This document shows, piece after piece, positions 14,588 through 22,247 of a stretch of 36,665 nt of DNA. The translations under genes and the position numbers were made by a program. Source of the stretch: Candidatus Nomurabacteria bacterium (lineage in GTDB: Bacteria > Patescibacteriota > Minisyncoccia > Phycocordibacterales > UBA9973). The stretch lies in the NCBI GenBank assembly GCA_943356395.1, contig CALRFC010000001.1, forward strand, positions 1 to 36,665, in the 5' to 3' direction. The notes beneath the pieces were generated by a model, which was not told the DNA's origin, ran no database searches, and saw only the letters and a list, made by a program, of their open reading frames with translations. The first letter of the stretch is position 1, and the number at the start of each line of letters is the position of its first letter.

Positions 14588-15544
14588 ATGATGGAAAAAT
14601 CGGCGAAAATTTTCGTAGCTGGGCATCGGGGGCTCGTCGGGAGCGCGCTCATACGGGCCCTTGAGGCCAAAGGCTACACGAACATACTCACCAGAACGCA
14701 CCAAGAGCTCGACCTGACCCGCCAAGCGGCTGTCGAGAAATTTTTCGCAGAAGAGAAGCCGGAGTATGTCTTCCTCTCCGCCGCGAAAGTCGGCGGCATC
14801 TTGGCCAACAACACCTATCCCGCGGATTTCATCTACCAGAATCTCACGATCGCGACGAACATCATCGAAGCGGCGCACCAGAGCGGCGTGACCAAGCTTC
14901 TCTTTCTCGGGTCTTCTTGTATTTATCCCAAATTCGCAGACCAGCCGATGAAGGAAGAATATCTCTTGACCGGCACGATCGAGCCGACGAACGAGCCGTA
15001 CGCGCTCGCGAAGATCGCCGGCATCAAGATATGCCAGAGCTACAACCGTCAGTACGGGGCGAATTTTATCGCCGTCATGCCGACCAATCTCTACGGTCCG
15101 AACGACAATTTCGACCTCTCGTCATCGCATGTCCTGCCCGCGCTCATCCGCAAATTCCACGAGGCGAAAGAAGCGGGTGCCAAGGAAGTCGTTGCGTGGG
15201 GAACGGGTTCGCCGAAACGCGAATTCCTGCATGTGGATGATCTGGCGGATGCGTGCCTGTTTGTCATGGACAACTACAATCCGACCAAAGAAGAGAATGA
15301 AAAAGGCCAGATCTTCATGAACTTGGGAACGGGGGAGGATATCTCGATCAAGGAATTGACGGAGATGATCAAAGAGATTGTCGGCTTCGACGGCGAGATC
15401 GTTTGGGACACGACAAAGCCCGATGGCGCGCCGCGCAAGCTCCTCGATATGTCGAAGCTCCATGCGCTTGGCTGGAAGCATAAGATAGGATTAGAAGATG
15501 GCATCAAAAACGTGTATCAGTGGTTTTTGGAGAACAGGAAATAA
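14588..15544 (+). CDS. fcl: GDP-L-fucose synthase
   Basis: 318 residues. The NADP motif reads AGHRGLVGSAL, followed by LDLTRQAAVEKFFAEEKPEYVFLSAAKVGGILANNTYPADFIYQN, LGSSCIYPKFADQPMKEEYLLTG, the catalytic YALAK, and NLYGPNDNFDLSSSHVLPALIRKFHEAK, all classic for GDP-4-keto-6-deoxymannose epimerase/reductase. It makes GDP-L-fucose, the donor for the fucosyltransferases at 16548 and 22248. Start ATG 14588 lies four bases after the gmd stop; 14591 is a second in-frame ATG. A GTG at 14570 overlapping gmd is less likely. Confidence 0.96.
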   Translation: MMEKSAKIFVAGHRGLVGSALIRALEAKGYTNILTRTHQELDLTRQAAVEKFFAEEKPEYVFLSAAKVGGILANNTYPADFIYQNLTIATNIIEAAHQSGVTKLLFLGSSCIYPKFADQPMKEEYLLTGTIEPTNEPYALAKIAGIKICQSYNRQYGANFIAVMPTNLYGPNDNFDLSSSHVLPALIRKFHEAKEAGAKEVVAWGTGSPKREFLHVDDLADACLFVMDNYNPTKEENEKGQIFMNLGTGEDISIKELTEMIKEIVGFDGEIVWDTTKPDGAPRKLLDMSKLHALGWKHKIGLEDGIKNVYQWFLENRK

Positions 15545-15704
15545 AGGTTTCCCGCTGCAAGCAGGCGGTGGATTACATGAACTCGCTCCACTCGCGCAAT
15601 TTCGGAGCAGATCTCCGAGGCACTAACCTGTATTTCGTCTTCGCTCGGACGATGTGAACGAGAGCACTCGTTCACCCGCTCCTTGTTAGCCGAAATAAAA
15701 AAAA
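15545..15704. other. Structured spacer after fcl with CGAGCGAAG words
   Basis: No gene is seen. Hairpins: CCGCTGC/GCAGGCGG (about 15552-15570), CGGAG/CTCCG (15603-15617), and a perfect 9-bp GTGAACGAG/CTCGTTCAC (15654-15675). On the reverse strand it contains CCGAGCGAAGACGAAATA, similar to GCGAGCGACGGCGAGTA in the element at 31649. A strong terminator follows directly. Confidence 0.45.
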
Positions 15705-15740
15705 CCGGATAATCATAATAATGATTATCCGGCATGTGTT
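15700..15740. terminator. Bidirectional terminator between fcl and the Nudix-like gene
   Basis: CCGGATAATCAT and ATGATTATCCGG (15705-15732) form a perfect 12-bp stem with an AATA loop, with A-runs to the left and TTTTTT at the right, serving both convergent genes. Confidence 0.9.
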
Positions 15741-15742
15741 TT

Positions 15743-16396
15743 TTAAACCCACTGTAATTTTTTTAATTTCATCATCGCAAGCATCACGCAAGTAACAGCG
15801 CTTGCTTCATCAAAAAATCCGGATTCAAGCACGGAACGAAATTCTTCAATTGGTACCATGATGGTACTCATGATCTCGTTCGGATTCGGATCGCGCTTTT
15901 CCTGGACTTGCTCCAGATCTGTTGCCATGAACATGTGCGCAGGAAGTCCGTGATCATCGACGCTCGCGCCGCGATATTTTCCGGTTTCGATTTTCGTGTT
16001 TCCCAAATATTCCCAGATTCCTTTTCCGTATCCGGTTTCCTTAAGATACACCTCTTTGGTCTTTCTTGTTATTTCTTGCAAAGAAATTCCAGGCGCCACT
16101 TTACCGATTCCTCCGGGAGGCAATTCCCAGCTTGCTTTGTTTATTCCGGGTTTCCACTGGCAAAGAGTAATTACTTGGTTGTCTTTTGTCAGTCCGAAAG
16201 CCACTACCCATCCGAAAGAACGGATGAAGGAAGTATATTTTTCGACACCGTTGCCCGTTTTCAGCCAGTATTCAATGAGTGAACCGAAATAGGGAATTTC
16301 TTCATATACCGTTGTTTTACCGACCAACGGCCAGCCATTTTTAAACATCTCTTCTTGAGAAAGTTTCAGAAATTTTTCGATTGATGATGCATTCAT
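15743..16396 (-). CDS. Nudix-like protein with a degenerate Nudix box
   Basis: 217 residues. The order VVAFGLTKDNQVITLCQWKPGINKASWELPPGGIGK, a helix ending in YLKETGYG, then WEYLGNTKIETGKYRGASVDDHGLPAHMFMATDLEQVQEKRDPNPNEIMSTIMVPIEEF matches Nudix hydrolases of the ADP-ribose-pyrophosphatase type. The catalytic REUxEE helix reads EVYLKE, keeping only one of the metal-binding glutamates, and the spacing after GG is longer than standard. It may be inactive, use another metal arrangement, or act as a sensor. It is the only reverse-strand gene within the forward fucose gene group. Translation starts at ATG 16396. Confidence 0.7.
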   Translation of the reverse strand: MNASSIEKFLKLSQEEMFKNGWPLVGKTTVYEEIPYFGSLIEYWLKTGNGVEKYTSFIRSFGWVVAFGLTKDNQVITLCQWKPGINKASWELPPGGIGKVAPGISLQEITRKTKEVYLKETGYGKGIWEYLGNTKIETGKYRGASVDDHGLPAHMFMATDLEQVQEKRDPNPNEIMSTIMVPIEEFRSVLESGFFDEASAVTCVMLAMMKLKKLQWV

Positions 16397-16547
16397 TTTT
16401 TATGTTTTTACTATCATAGCATCTTTTACTTTTAGAGTCAATAGCTATTTTTTTGTAGTTTATTATTTTAACAGGAAAGCGTATAAACTATTTCATACAA
16501 CGATTTTATGTTACACTTGAGGGGCATAATTTTAATCAATCGTAATC

Positions 16548-17438
16548 ATGATCATCGTACGACTGACCGGAGGGATGGGGAATCAGATGTTTCAATACGC
16601 CTGCGGAAGGGCTCTTTCTTTGCGTACGGGTGTTCCGCTCAAGCTCGATCTCATGCTCCTGCTTGACCGCACCAAGCGGCCGGGGAAGTGGAAGATCACT
16701 TTCCGCGATTACGATTTGGACATGTACAACATCAAAGCGGACATTGCCAAGCGCTCCGATGTTCCGTGGCAATTCCGCTCATATTTTCGCGGTCTCGCCA
16801 TGCTCGTCGTCTACCAGCTTGAACGGCTCTTGGTGCCGAATCCCGGCCGCGAAAAATCTCCCGCGTTCGACAAGCGCATCCTTTCCCTCGGGCCGAACAC
16901 CTATTTGGACGGGCTCTGGCAGAGTCCGAAGTATTTCGACGATGTTGCCGATACGATTCGCAAGGATTTCACGCTGAAGAATCCGATGTCGGAGGGATCA
17001 CAGAAGCTCTTCGACGAGATCCGCTCGCAGAATTCGCTCTGCATCCATGTGCGCCGCACCGACTATGTCGGCAACGCGCACCACGATACCGGCATCGGGC
17101 AATCCTACTACGACCGAGGCATCGCGCACATCGCCAAGACGCAGACGATTCAGAAAATTTATGTCTTCTCCGACGACATCGCGTGGTGCCGAGAGAATCT
17201 GCACTTTGCGATCGAGACCGTATATGTCGGCAACGAGTATGCCGGCAAGAAAGCCGAAGAGCACCTCGCGCTCATGTCGGCCTGCAAGCACTTTGTCATC
17301 CCGAACAGCTCTTTCTCGTGGTGGGGCGCGCTGCTCTCCGGATATCCGGACAAGATCGTCGTCGCGCCGAAAAAATGGTTCAAGGACAGCGACGACGGCG
17401 CGGAAGACCTGATCCCCGCATCATGGGTACGCATGTAG
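16548..17438 (+). CDS. Alpha-1,2-fucosyltransferase (GT11)
   Basis: 296 residues. It opens MIIVRLTGGMGNQMFQYACGRAL, the GT11 donor-site motif; HVRRTDY (167-173) is the HxRRxD signature that binds the GDP-fucose phosphates; and YVFSDDIAWCRENL plus MSACKHFVIPNSSFSWWGALLSGYPDKIVVAPKKWF complete the GT-B fold signature. It transfers L-fucose from GDP-fucose in alpha-1,2 linkage onto a glycan, in the cytoplasm. The donor-forming genes gmd and fcl are 1 kb upstream. No Shine-Dalgarno sequence; its ATG follows a CATAAT box by 17 bases. Confidence 0.93.
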   Translation: MIIVRLTGGMGNQMFQYACGRALSLRTGVPLKLDLMLLLDRTKRPGKWKITFRDYDLDMYNIKADIAKRSDVPWQFRSYFRGLAMLVVYQLERLLVPNPGREKSPAFDKRILSLGPNTYLDGLWQSPKYFDDVADTIRKDFTLKNPMSEGSQKLFDEIRSQNSLCIHVRRTDYVGNAHHDTGIGQSYYDRGIAHIAKTQTIQKIYVFSDDIAWCRENLHFAIETVYVGNEYAGKKAEEHLALMSACKHFVIPNSSFSWWGALLSGYPDKIVVAPKKWFKDSDDGAEDLIPASWVRM

Positions 17439-17460
17439 GGGGCTGCCGCGCTCTACCATA

Positions 17461-18819
17461 ATGACTTTTCCTTCGCTTGAAAAATTAAACAAAGCATTAC
17501 TACTCGGTGCGCTCGTTGCTCTCATTTATCGCGTGAGCAATTTCTGCAATACTTTTTTGCCGAAGCCGTTCGAACTGGTCCTTGCTCTTGTTGCGCTCAT
17601 TACGCTCTTTGAAATAATAAAGAATCGAAATAGGATAAGCGAATTTTGGTTTTCTGTTCCTAAAACTGTTCGCATAGCTTCAATCCTTCTCGTTGGATCT
17701 GTTCTTTTTGGCTGGGTATTTGCAATTTTTATCTTAGGCATACCAGTGAGTCCGAATTCGATACTCGAATTCGGCACATTCGGCATATCCTTGCTTTCTT
17801 TCATTCTCATCATTATTCATACTCATAATGATACGGCGCAAGCAAGAAGGTATTTTTACGCTCTCATCTTGCCCGTGTGCTACGGCATCGTCATCATCTT
17901 TCCAGCTATCGCGTATTATTTCGGACTCGTGCCATTCGACAATTTTGCTGGGTGGACGCTCAATGTGAACACCGTGGCAAAGACACTGCTTCTTCCGGCA
18001 ATCTTTTTTGTCGCCAAATCACTTTTTGAAAATCAGAATCAATGGCGCAAGTTTACATACATATCGCTCTCCGCCATCACCATCGCTCTCATTTTCTGGA
18101 CGGCTTCGCGCGGGGGGATTTTGAGCTTGAGTATCGGCGTATTTGTCGCATGGATAATTTTTATCGCTCGAGATTTTAATTGGCGAAAAATATTTTCGAG
18201 CGCCGGCATCATTTTTTGTATCTTTTTTTTCGGTTTCATTCTCACGCCTCGGGTCGGGATGAAAGCTCTGCTCGGGCGATTTTCCACGCACAGCGTTCCG
18301 GAAGCTGTCTATTCTTTTTTTCGCGGCGATCTCTCTTCTGTTGCCGGTGCATCAAGTCTTGCCATAAAGAATAAGAATTTTGCAGTTCCGGGCAGCGTTT
18401 GCGACATAGCAAAATCTTTGCCTGACGTATATTCCAGAGCCGCTCACCCGGAGCCGGAAACGCGCCTCAAGATATGGCCATTTTACCTAAGACACTCTTT
18501 CTCCACTCCTTCCGGCATAGGTCCCAATACACACTTGCAATTCGATTTGACGGACAAGAATGGAAATTATGTCGTCACCGGTCCGCACAATACATATATT
18601 CAAGTTTTGTTCTGGGGAGGGTTTTCAGGAATTACAGCTTTTCTAATTATTATTTTTTTGGCGCTAAAGCGCATGCGCGAGCGAGTGCGCACCGAGTTTA
18701 CGAGTATTACCATTGCACTCTTTTCCGTATTGATAGCTCTTTCCGTTTCGATCATGTTCGATGACAGCCTCTCTTTCTATTGGTTTTTCATCATTCTCGG
18801 GCTATCATTCAGGATATGA
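17461..18819 (+). CDS. O-antigen ligase/polymerase family membrane protein (Wzy-like)
   Basis: 452 residues with 10-12 predicted membrane helices. The Wzy_C core is visible: repeated helices to residue ~210, ASRGGILSLSIGVFVAWIIF, then a large periplasmic loop with RLKIWPFYLRHSFSTPSGIGPNTHLQFDLTDKNGNYVVTGPHNTYIQVLFWGGFSG, which carries the G-x-G-P/N and H-N-x-Y-x-Q motif typical of polymerases and ligases. It would polymerise repeat units or ligate the glycan on the outer face. It ends overlapping the following GT2 gene by four bases (ATGA), so the two are translationally coupled. Confidence 0.85.
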   Translation: MTFPSLEKLNKALLLGALVALIYRVSNFCNTFLPKPFELVLALVALITLFEIIKNRNRISEFWFSVPKTVRIASILLVGSVLFGWVFAIFILGIPVSPNSILEFGTFGISLLSFILIIIHTHNDTAQARRYFYALILPVCYGIVIIFPAIAYYFGLVPFDNFAGWTLNVNTVAKTLLLPAIFFVAKSLFENQNQWRKFTYISLSAITIALIFWTASRGGILSLSIGVFVAWIIFIARDFNWRKIFSSAGIIFCIFFFGFILTPRVGMKALLGRFSTHSVPEAVYSFFRGDLSSVAGASSLAIKNKNFAVPGSVCDIAKSLPDVYSRAAHPEPETRLKIWPFYLRHSFSTPSGIGPNTHLQFDLTDKNGNYVVTGPHNTYIQVLFWGGFSGITAFLIIIFLALKRMRERVRTEFTSITIALFSVLIALSVSIMFDDSLSFYWFFIILGLSFRI

Positions 18820-19637
18820 TTAATTCTCCGTCTGTTACCATAATACTTCCCGCGTACAACGGCGCGCGATGGATCAAGAAAGCCTTGAAGAGCGCTCTTT
18901 CTCAGTCTTTCAGAGATTTTGAATTAATAGTCATCAACGACGGATCGACAGACACAACGGAAGAGGTTGTACTTACTCTCGCTAAAGAGGATGGCAGAAT
19001 ACTCTATGTAAAGAATGAACATAATATCGGAATACAAAAAACTCGCAATCGTGCACTTGATTTTGCTAAAGGAGAATTTATTGCGGAGATTGATCAGGAC
19101 GATGAGTGGATAGATACCAACAAACTCGAGAAGCAGATCGATTTTCTCAGGCAGCACGGAGACCATGTTCTTTCCGGAACAGGAGCCGTTGTTGTGGATG
19201 ATACTGGTCGTGAGATATCCAGATATCTCATGCCGCTTTCTGATCGAGATATCCGAAAAAAGATTCTACGCGCAAACTGTTTCATCCATTCGAGTGTCGT
19301 TTACAGGAAAAAATCGGTCAAAGATATCGGAGGCTACACTCCGGAAAAGATGTCGGAGGATCATGATTTATGGTTGCGGCTTGGCAGGATAGGGAAGTTC
19401 ATGAATTTTCCCGACTACTCTGTGCGGTATCTTTTTAGCGCCGGAGGGTATAATTCACAGAACAAAACAGTACGTCTGAAACAGAATATCGAGAACGCTT
19501 TCGAGCACAAGAATTTTTATCCGAATTATTGGCAGGCGGTCGTACTAGGATGGGGGAAGATAATTTTTTATCCACTCTTCAATTTAATGCCCAAAAAAAT
19601 TCAAGGTATGTTTTTGAAATTGCACAAGAAAATCTAG
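18816..19637 (+). CDS. Glycosyltransferase family 2
   Basis: 273 residues starting at the ATGA overlap with the preceding gene. GT-A fold: SVTIILPAYNGARWIKKALKSALSQSFRDFELIVINDGSTD (nucleotide site), the acidic IAEIDQDDEWI (metal-binding DxD-type), and MSEDHDLWLRLGRIGKF, the usual ExDxxLWLR acceptor-side motif. Substrate is not readable. A C-terminal tail LMPKKIQGMFLKLHKK suggests peripheral membrane attachment. Its stop codon shares the sequence CTAG with the stop of the convergent epimerase gene. Confidence 0.92.
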   Translation: MINSPSVTIILPAYNGARWIKKALKSALSQSFRDFELIVINDGSTDTTEEVVLTLAKEDGRILYVKNEHNIGIQKTRNRALDFAKGEFIAEIDQDDEWIDTNKLEKQIDFLRQHGDHVLSGTGAVVVDDTGREISRYLMPLSDRDIRKKILRANCFIHSSVVYRKKSVKDIGGYTPEKMSEDHDLWLRLGRIGKFMNFPDYSVRYLFSAGGYNSQNKTVRLKQNIENAFEHKNFYPNYWQAVVLGWGKIIFYPLFNLMPKKIQGMFLKLHKKI

Positions 19638-20593
19638 CGCACGCGTCCGGCAGAGATGTATTCCTCACAAACTTTTTTAAGCTGTTCTTCCACGGGAAAA
19701 CTAGTTTGAAAACCAAGCGTATCTGTAATCTTTTTCTGCGAATAGACGCTCTTGTTCGCGAGCGCTTTCAGTCTGGAAAAAGTGAGCGGATTTTTTTTGC
19801 CTGCTACCGCGCACAAGAGCGTTGCCATGATGACCGCGAGGTATGCGACGGGGTAGGGGATGGTCAGAGTCTTTTTCGTCACCGCCGGCGGAAGATTTTT
19901 CACCAGCGCGTTCATTTTTCTGTAGGAGATCGGCGTATTCACGATGTAGATGCCTCCGGACACAGTGTCGGCTTCGGCGAGCATTTGCATCGCTTTTGTC
20001 ACTTCATCGATATGAACGATGTTGCAAATCCCTTCCCCTATATTCATGAAAGAGCCGTTGCGCATGCTTTTGAGCAGTTGGAAAAAACTGTTTTTGGCAT
20101 ATTTTTTCCCGCCGAAGATGACCGTCGGGCGGAGTATGTGCGCGCGCAATCCTTCCTTCACCGCACCTGCCACGATCTCTTCGGCAGCGTATTTCGTTCT
20201 TTCGTATGCATTTTGCGGATGGCATGGCGTTGTTTCGTCCAACACACGCTCTCTCGTTTCCCCGATCACTCCCGCGCTCGACAGATGGATCAGTTTGCAA
20301 TTATTCTTGAGCGCAAGCGCGACGATATTTTTCGTGCCCTCGATATTAACCTTTTCCATCTCATCGGGCTTATCGATCGCTCCTGCGCAATGGTATATGG
20401 TTTCTATTCCGGACGGCAAAGAGATCGGAGCTGTGATGTCTCCCACAATAATTCTTATGTTTTCTTCATCTGAAAAAATCTCAGTTTCTTTTCTCGTGAG
20501 CGCATATACAGCGCATCCTTTTTGGGCGAGAGATCTTGAAAGATTCTCTCCGACAAATCCTGTCGCTCCGGTAACCAAGATTTTTTCAGTCAT
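19634..20593 (-). CDS. NAD(P)-dependent sugar epimerase/dehydratase-like protein
   Basis: 319 residues from ATG 20593 (MTEKILVTGATGFVGENLSRSLAQKG); the 96-codon open frame further upstream lies inside the preceding gene and was dropped. The Rossmann motif GATGFVG, IYHCAGAIDKPDEMEKVNIEGTKNI, LSSAGVIGET, the catalytic YERTKYAAE (Tyr-x-x-x-Lys) and HILRPTVIFGGKKYAKNSFFQLLKSMRNGSFMNIGEG are those of extended SDR sugar-modifying enzymes. A hydrophobic stretch near PVAYLAVIMATLLCAVAG may touch the membrane. It starts one base after the methyltransferase-GT17 gene and is the last gene of the reverse operon. Confidence 0.88.
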   Translation of the reverse strand: MTEKILVTGATGFVGENLSRSLAQKGCAVYALTRKETEIFSDEENIRIIVGDITAPISLPSGIETIYHCAGAIDKPDEMEKVNIEGTKNIVALALKNNCKLIHLSSAGVIGETRERVLDETTPCHPQNAYERTKYAAEEIVAGAVKEGLRAHILRPTVIFGGKKYAKNSFFQLLKSMRNGSFMNIGEGICNIVHIDEVTKAMQMLAEADTVSGGIYIVNTPISYRKMNALVKNLPPAVTKKTLTIPYPVAYLAVIMATLLCAVAGKKNPLTFSRLKALANKSVYSQKKITDTLGFQTSFPVEEQLKKVCEEYISAGRVR

Positions 20594-20594
20594 A

Positions 20595-22238
20595 TTATTT
20601 GAACAATCTATTATATTTGTCTTTGTTCTCGAGAACATATTTCGGCAAACCGCTTTCATCGGTGCGGTATTTTGATTTTCTTCCCAAGTAATCGCTCTTG
20701 CCGAATCTCGCGTCGAGATTTTTCTGCACATCGTCGGTATTGTAGCTTTCTTTCGTGTATGAATCGTTGAGTTTTCTGCGTATTTCATCGACGCCCCCCA
20801 TGTTTGTGAAATGCCAGCCGCCATTCTCGACATATGAATATCTTGTCTTACTCTTCGTTCGCAGATGGTTGAGGCAGGCATTTTTTATATTTTTATACTT
20901 TGTCGCCATAGTGCCCGCCCATGGTTCATCAGATATATTGTTCAGATAGTATGTTGACACTCGCTGTCTTAATTTGAAGATATCGTCTTTCGTATAGTCG
21001 AAAAACGCAGCCGGATCCCATATCTCATCGGCGTCCCCGATAAAGCAGATGTCGTCGTCGTTGATCCCAACAAGCGCTTTCTTGATGCTTTCTTTCTGAT
21101 AGAACTCTCGCCGCCAGTGCTCCGGTCCGCCCTTCGGCACATTGGAGCTTGCATCGGCTAATTCGCAGATATATTCGTCGTTCGGATAATCATCTATAAC
21201 GAAGTGCTCTATCTTATCCGAAAAATCCGAAAAACGAGCTTTTTGTTCTTCGAAATAAATTGGTTTTTTCAGACCTGAAAAAGTTGTCGGAGCTTCGACA
21301 ATGATGAAGCGGTCTACGAAAGGGTAGAGGATGTTCAAACGGATTTCCAAAATATCCGCCTCGCCGTTGTAAGTGAAGATATCGTAAATTTTTATCTTTT
21401 TCCGATATTCTTCAATTTCTCCTTTTGTCGCAGACTCTTTTTTTTTCGCCGAAAGCGCATCTCTGAAAGAGAGAATTTTCTGCGCCAGCATATTTTTTGT
21501 ATGAATTATTCTCCCGCGCGCTTTTCCGACAAATCTTTTGAAAAGGACCAATGCAGAATGTTTTTTCATCGGCGGAGCGTCGTATGCTTCGCTTCCGTCA
21601 TATTTTTTTATAAAAGCGATGCTCCGATAGAGATGTATGTATTCTATGCTCTTTTCCCACCAGTCCATTTCACCAATTTTTTTGTTCTGATATACATGAT
21701 CTTTCCTGATATTTTTAATTTCTGCGAGTCCGCATTTGCCGTTGGAATTGACGAGATCAAGCATCTCTTTCAAGCGATCCATAAAAGCCGTGCCGCCGTC
21801 GGCGAGCTCCGGCCAATACACGCAATGTATGTCTTCAACGACATACAAGCCTCCTTTTGAAAGGAGGGGAAACATAAAGTCCATCGTTATCTTCATGTCA
21901 TTGCTGTTGTGCGATCCGTCGTCGATGATGATATCGAACGGCCCGTGATCGTCATTGAGTTTCTTCAAGAAGGCCGTATCGCTCTGACTGCCGCGCACCG
22001 GAATGATACGATCCTCGGCGAACTCTGCGCACGGCGCGATATCGATGCCGACGATCGTGGCGTTCGGAAAGTACTCTTTCCATGTCTTGAGCGAATAGCC
22101 GTTTTGGATCCCTATCTCCAAAATTTTCAGCTTTTCATTTCTTAAGGCATCGAAATACTTCTCGTATTTTTCCGTGTAATTATGAAGCTCGCTTGATTTG
22201 TCCGTATTGTATTTTAATGCAATTTCGTCGAGTGTCAT
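20595..22238 (-). CDS. Fusion: class I methyltransferase + GT17-type glycosyltransferase
   Basis: 547 residues in two parts. Residues 1-215: an SAM-dependent methyltransferase resembling sugar O-methyltransferases (MycE/CmcI-like), with NTDKSSELHNYTEKYEKYF, motif I ILEIGIQNGYS (39-49), GIDIAP and IIDDGSH (105-110). A basic linker follows. Residues 282-547: a glycosyltransferase resembling GT17 (MGAT3-type beta-1,4-GlcNAc transferases): IYDIFTYNGEADILEIRLNILYPFVDRFIIVEA, WRREFYQKESI, DADEIW (402-407, DxD) and GGWHFTNMGG. Joining suggests a sugar is added and O-methylated in succession. Both domains look complete. Substrates are unknown. Confidence 0.88.
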   Translation of the reverse strand: MTLDEIALKYNTDKSSELHNYTEKYEKYFDALRNEKLKILEIGIQNGYSLKTWKEYFPNATIVGIDIAPCAEFAEDRIIPVRGSQSDTAFLKKLNDDHGPFDIIIDDGSHNSNDMKITMDFMFPLLSKGGLYVVEDIHCVYWPELADGGTAFMDRLKEMLDLVNSNGKCGLAEIKNIRKDHVYQNKKIGEMDWWEKSIEYIHLYRSIAFIKKYDGSEAYDAPPMKKHSALVLFKRFVGKARGRIIHTKNMLAQKILSFRDALSAKKKESATKGEIEEYRKKIKIYDIFTYNGEADILEIRLNILYPFVDRFIIVEAPTTFSGLKKPIYFEEQKARFSDFSDKIEHFVIDDYPNDEYICELADASSNVPKGGPEHWRREFYQKESIKKALVGINDDDICFIGDADEIWDPAAFFDYTKDDIFKLRQRVSTYYLNNISDEPWAGTMATKYKNIKNACLNHLRTKSKTRYSYVENGGWHFTNMGGVDEIRRKLNDSYTKESYNTDDVQKNLDARFGKSDYLGRKSKYRTDESGLPKYVLENKDKYNRLFK

Positions 22239-22247
22239 GTTTCTGTA

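Noticed and set aside
19634..19637. Shared CTAG of two convergent stop codons as a special signal
   Set aside because: Overlapping convergent stops through the CTAG palindrome are expected in compact genomes.
20594..20881. 96-residue N-terminal extension of the epimerase ending at 19634
   Set aside because: It overlaps the methyltransferase-GT17 gene in another frame; the Rossmann motif begins right after ATG 20593.
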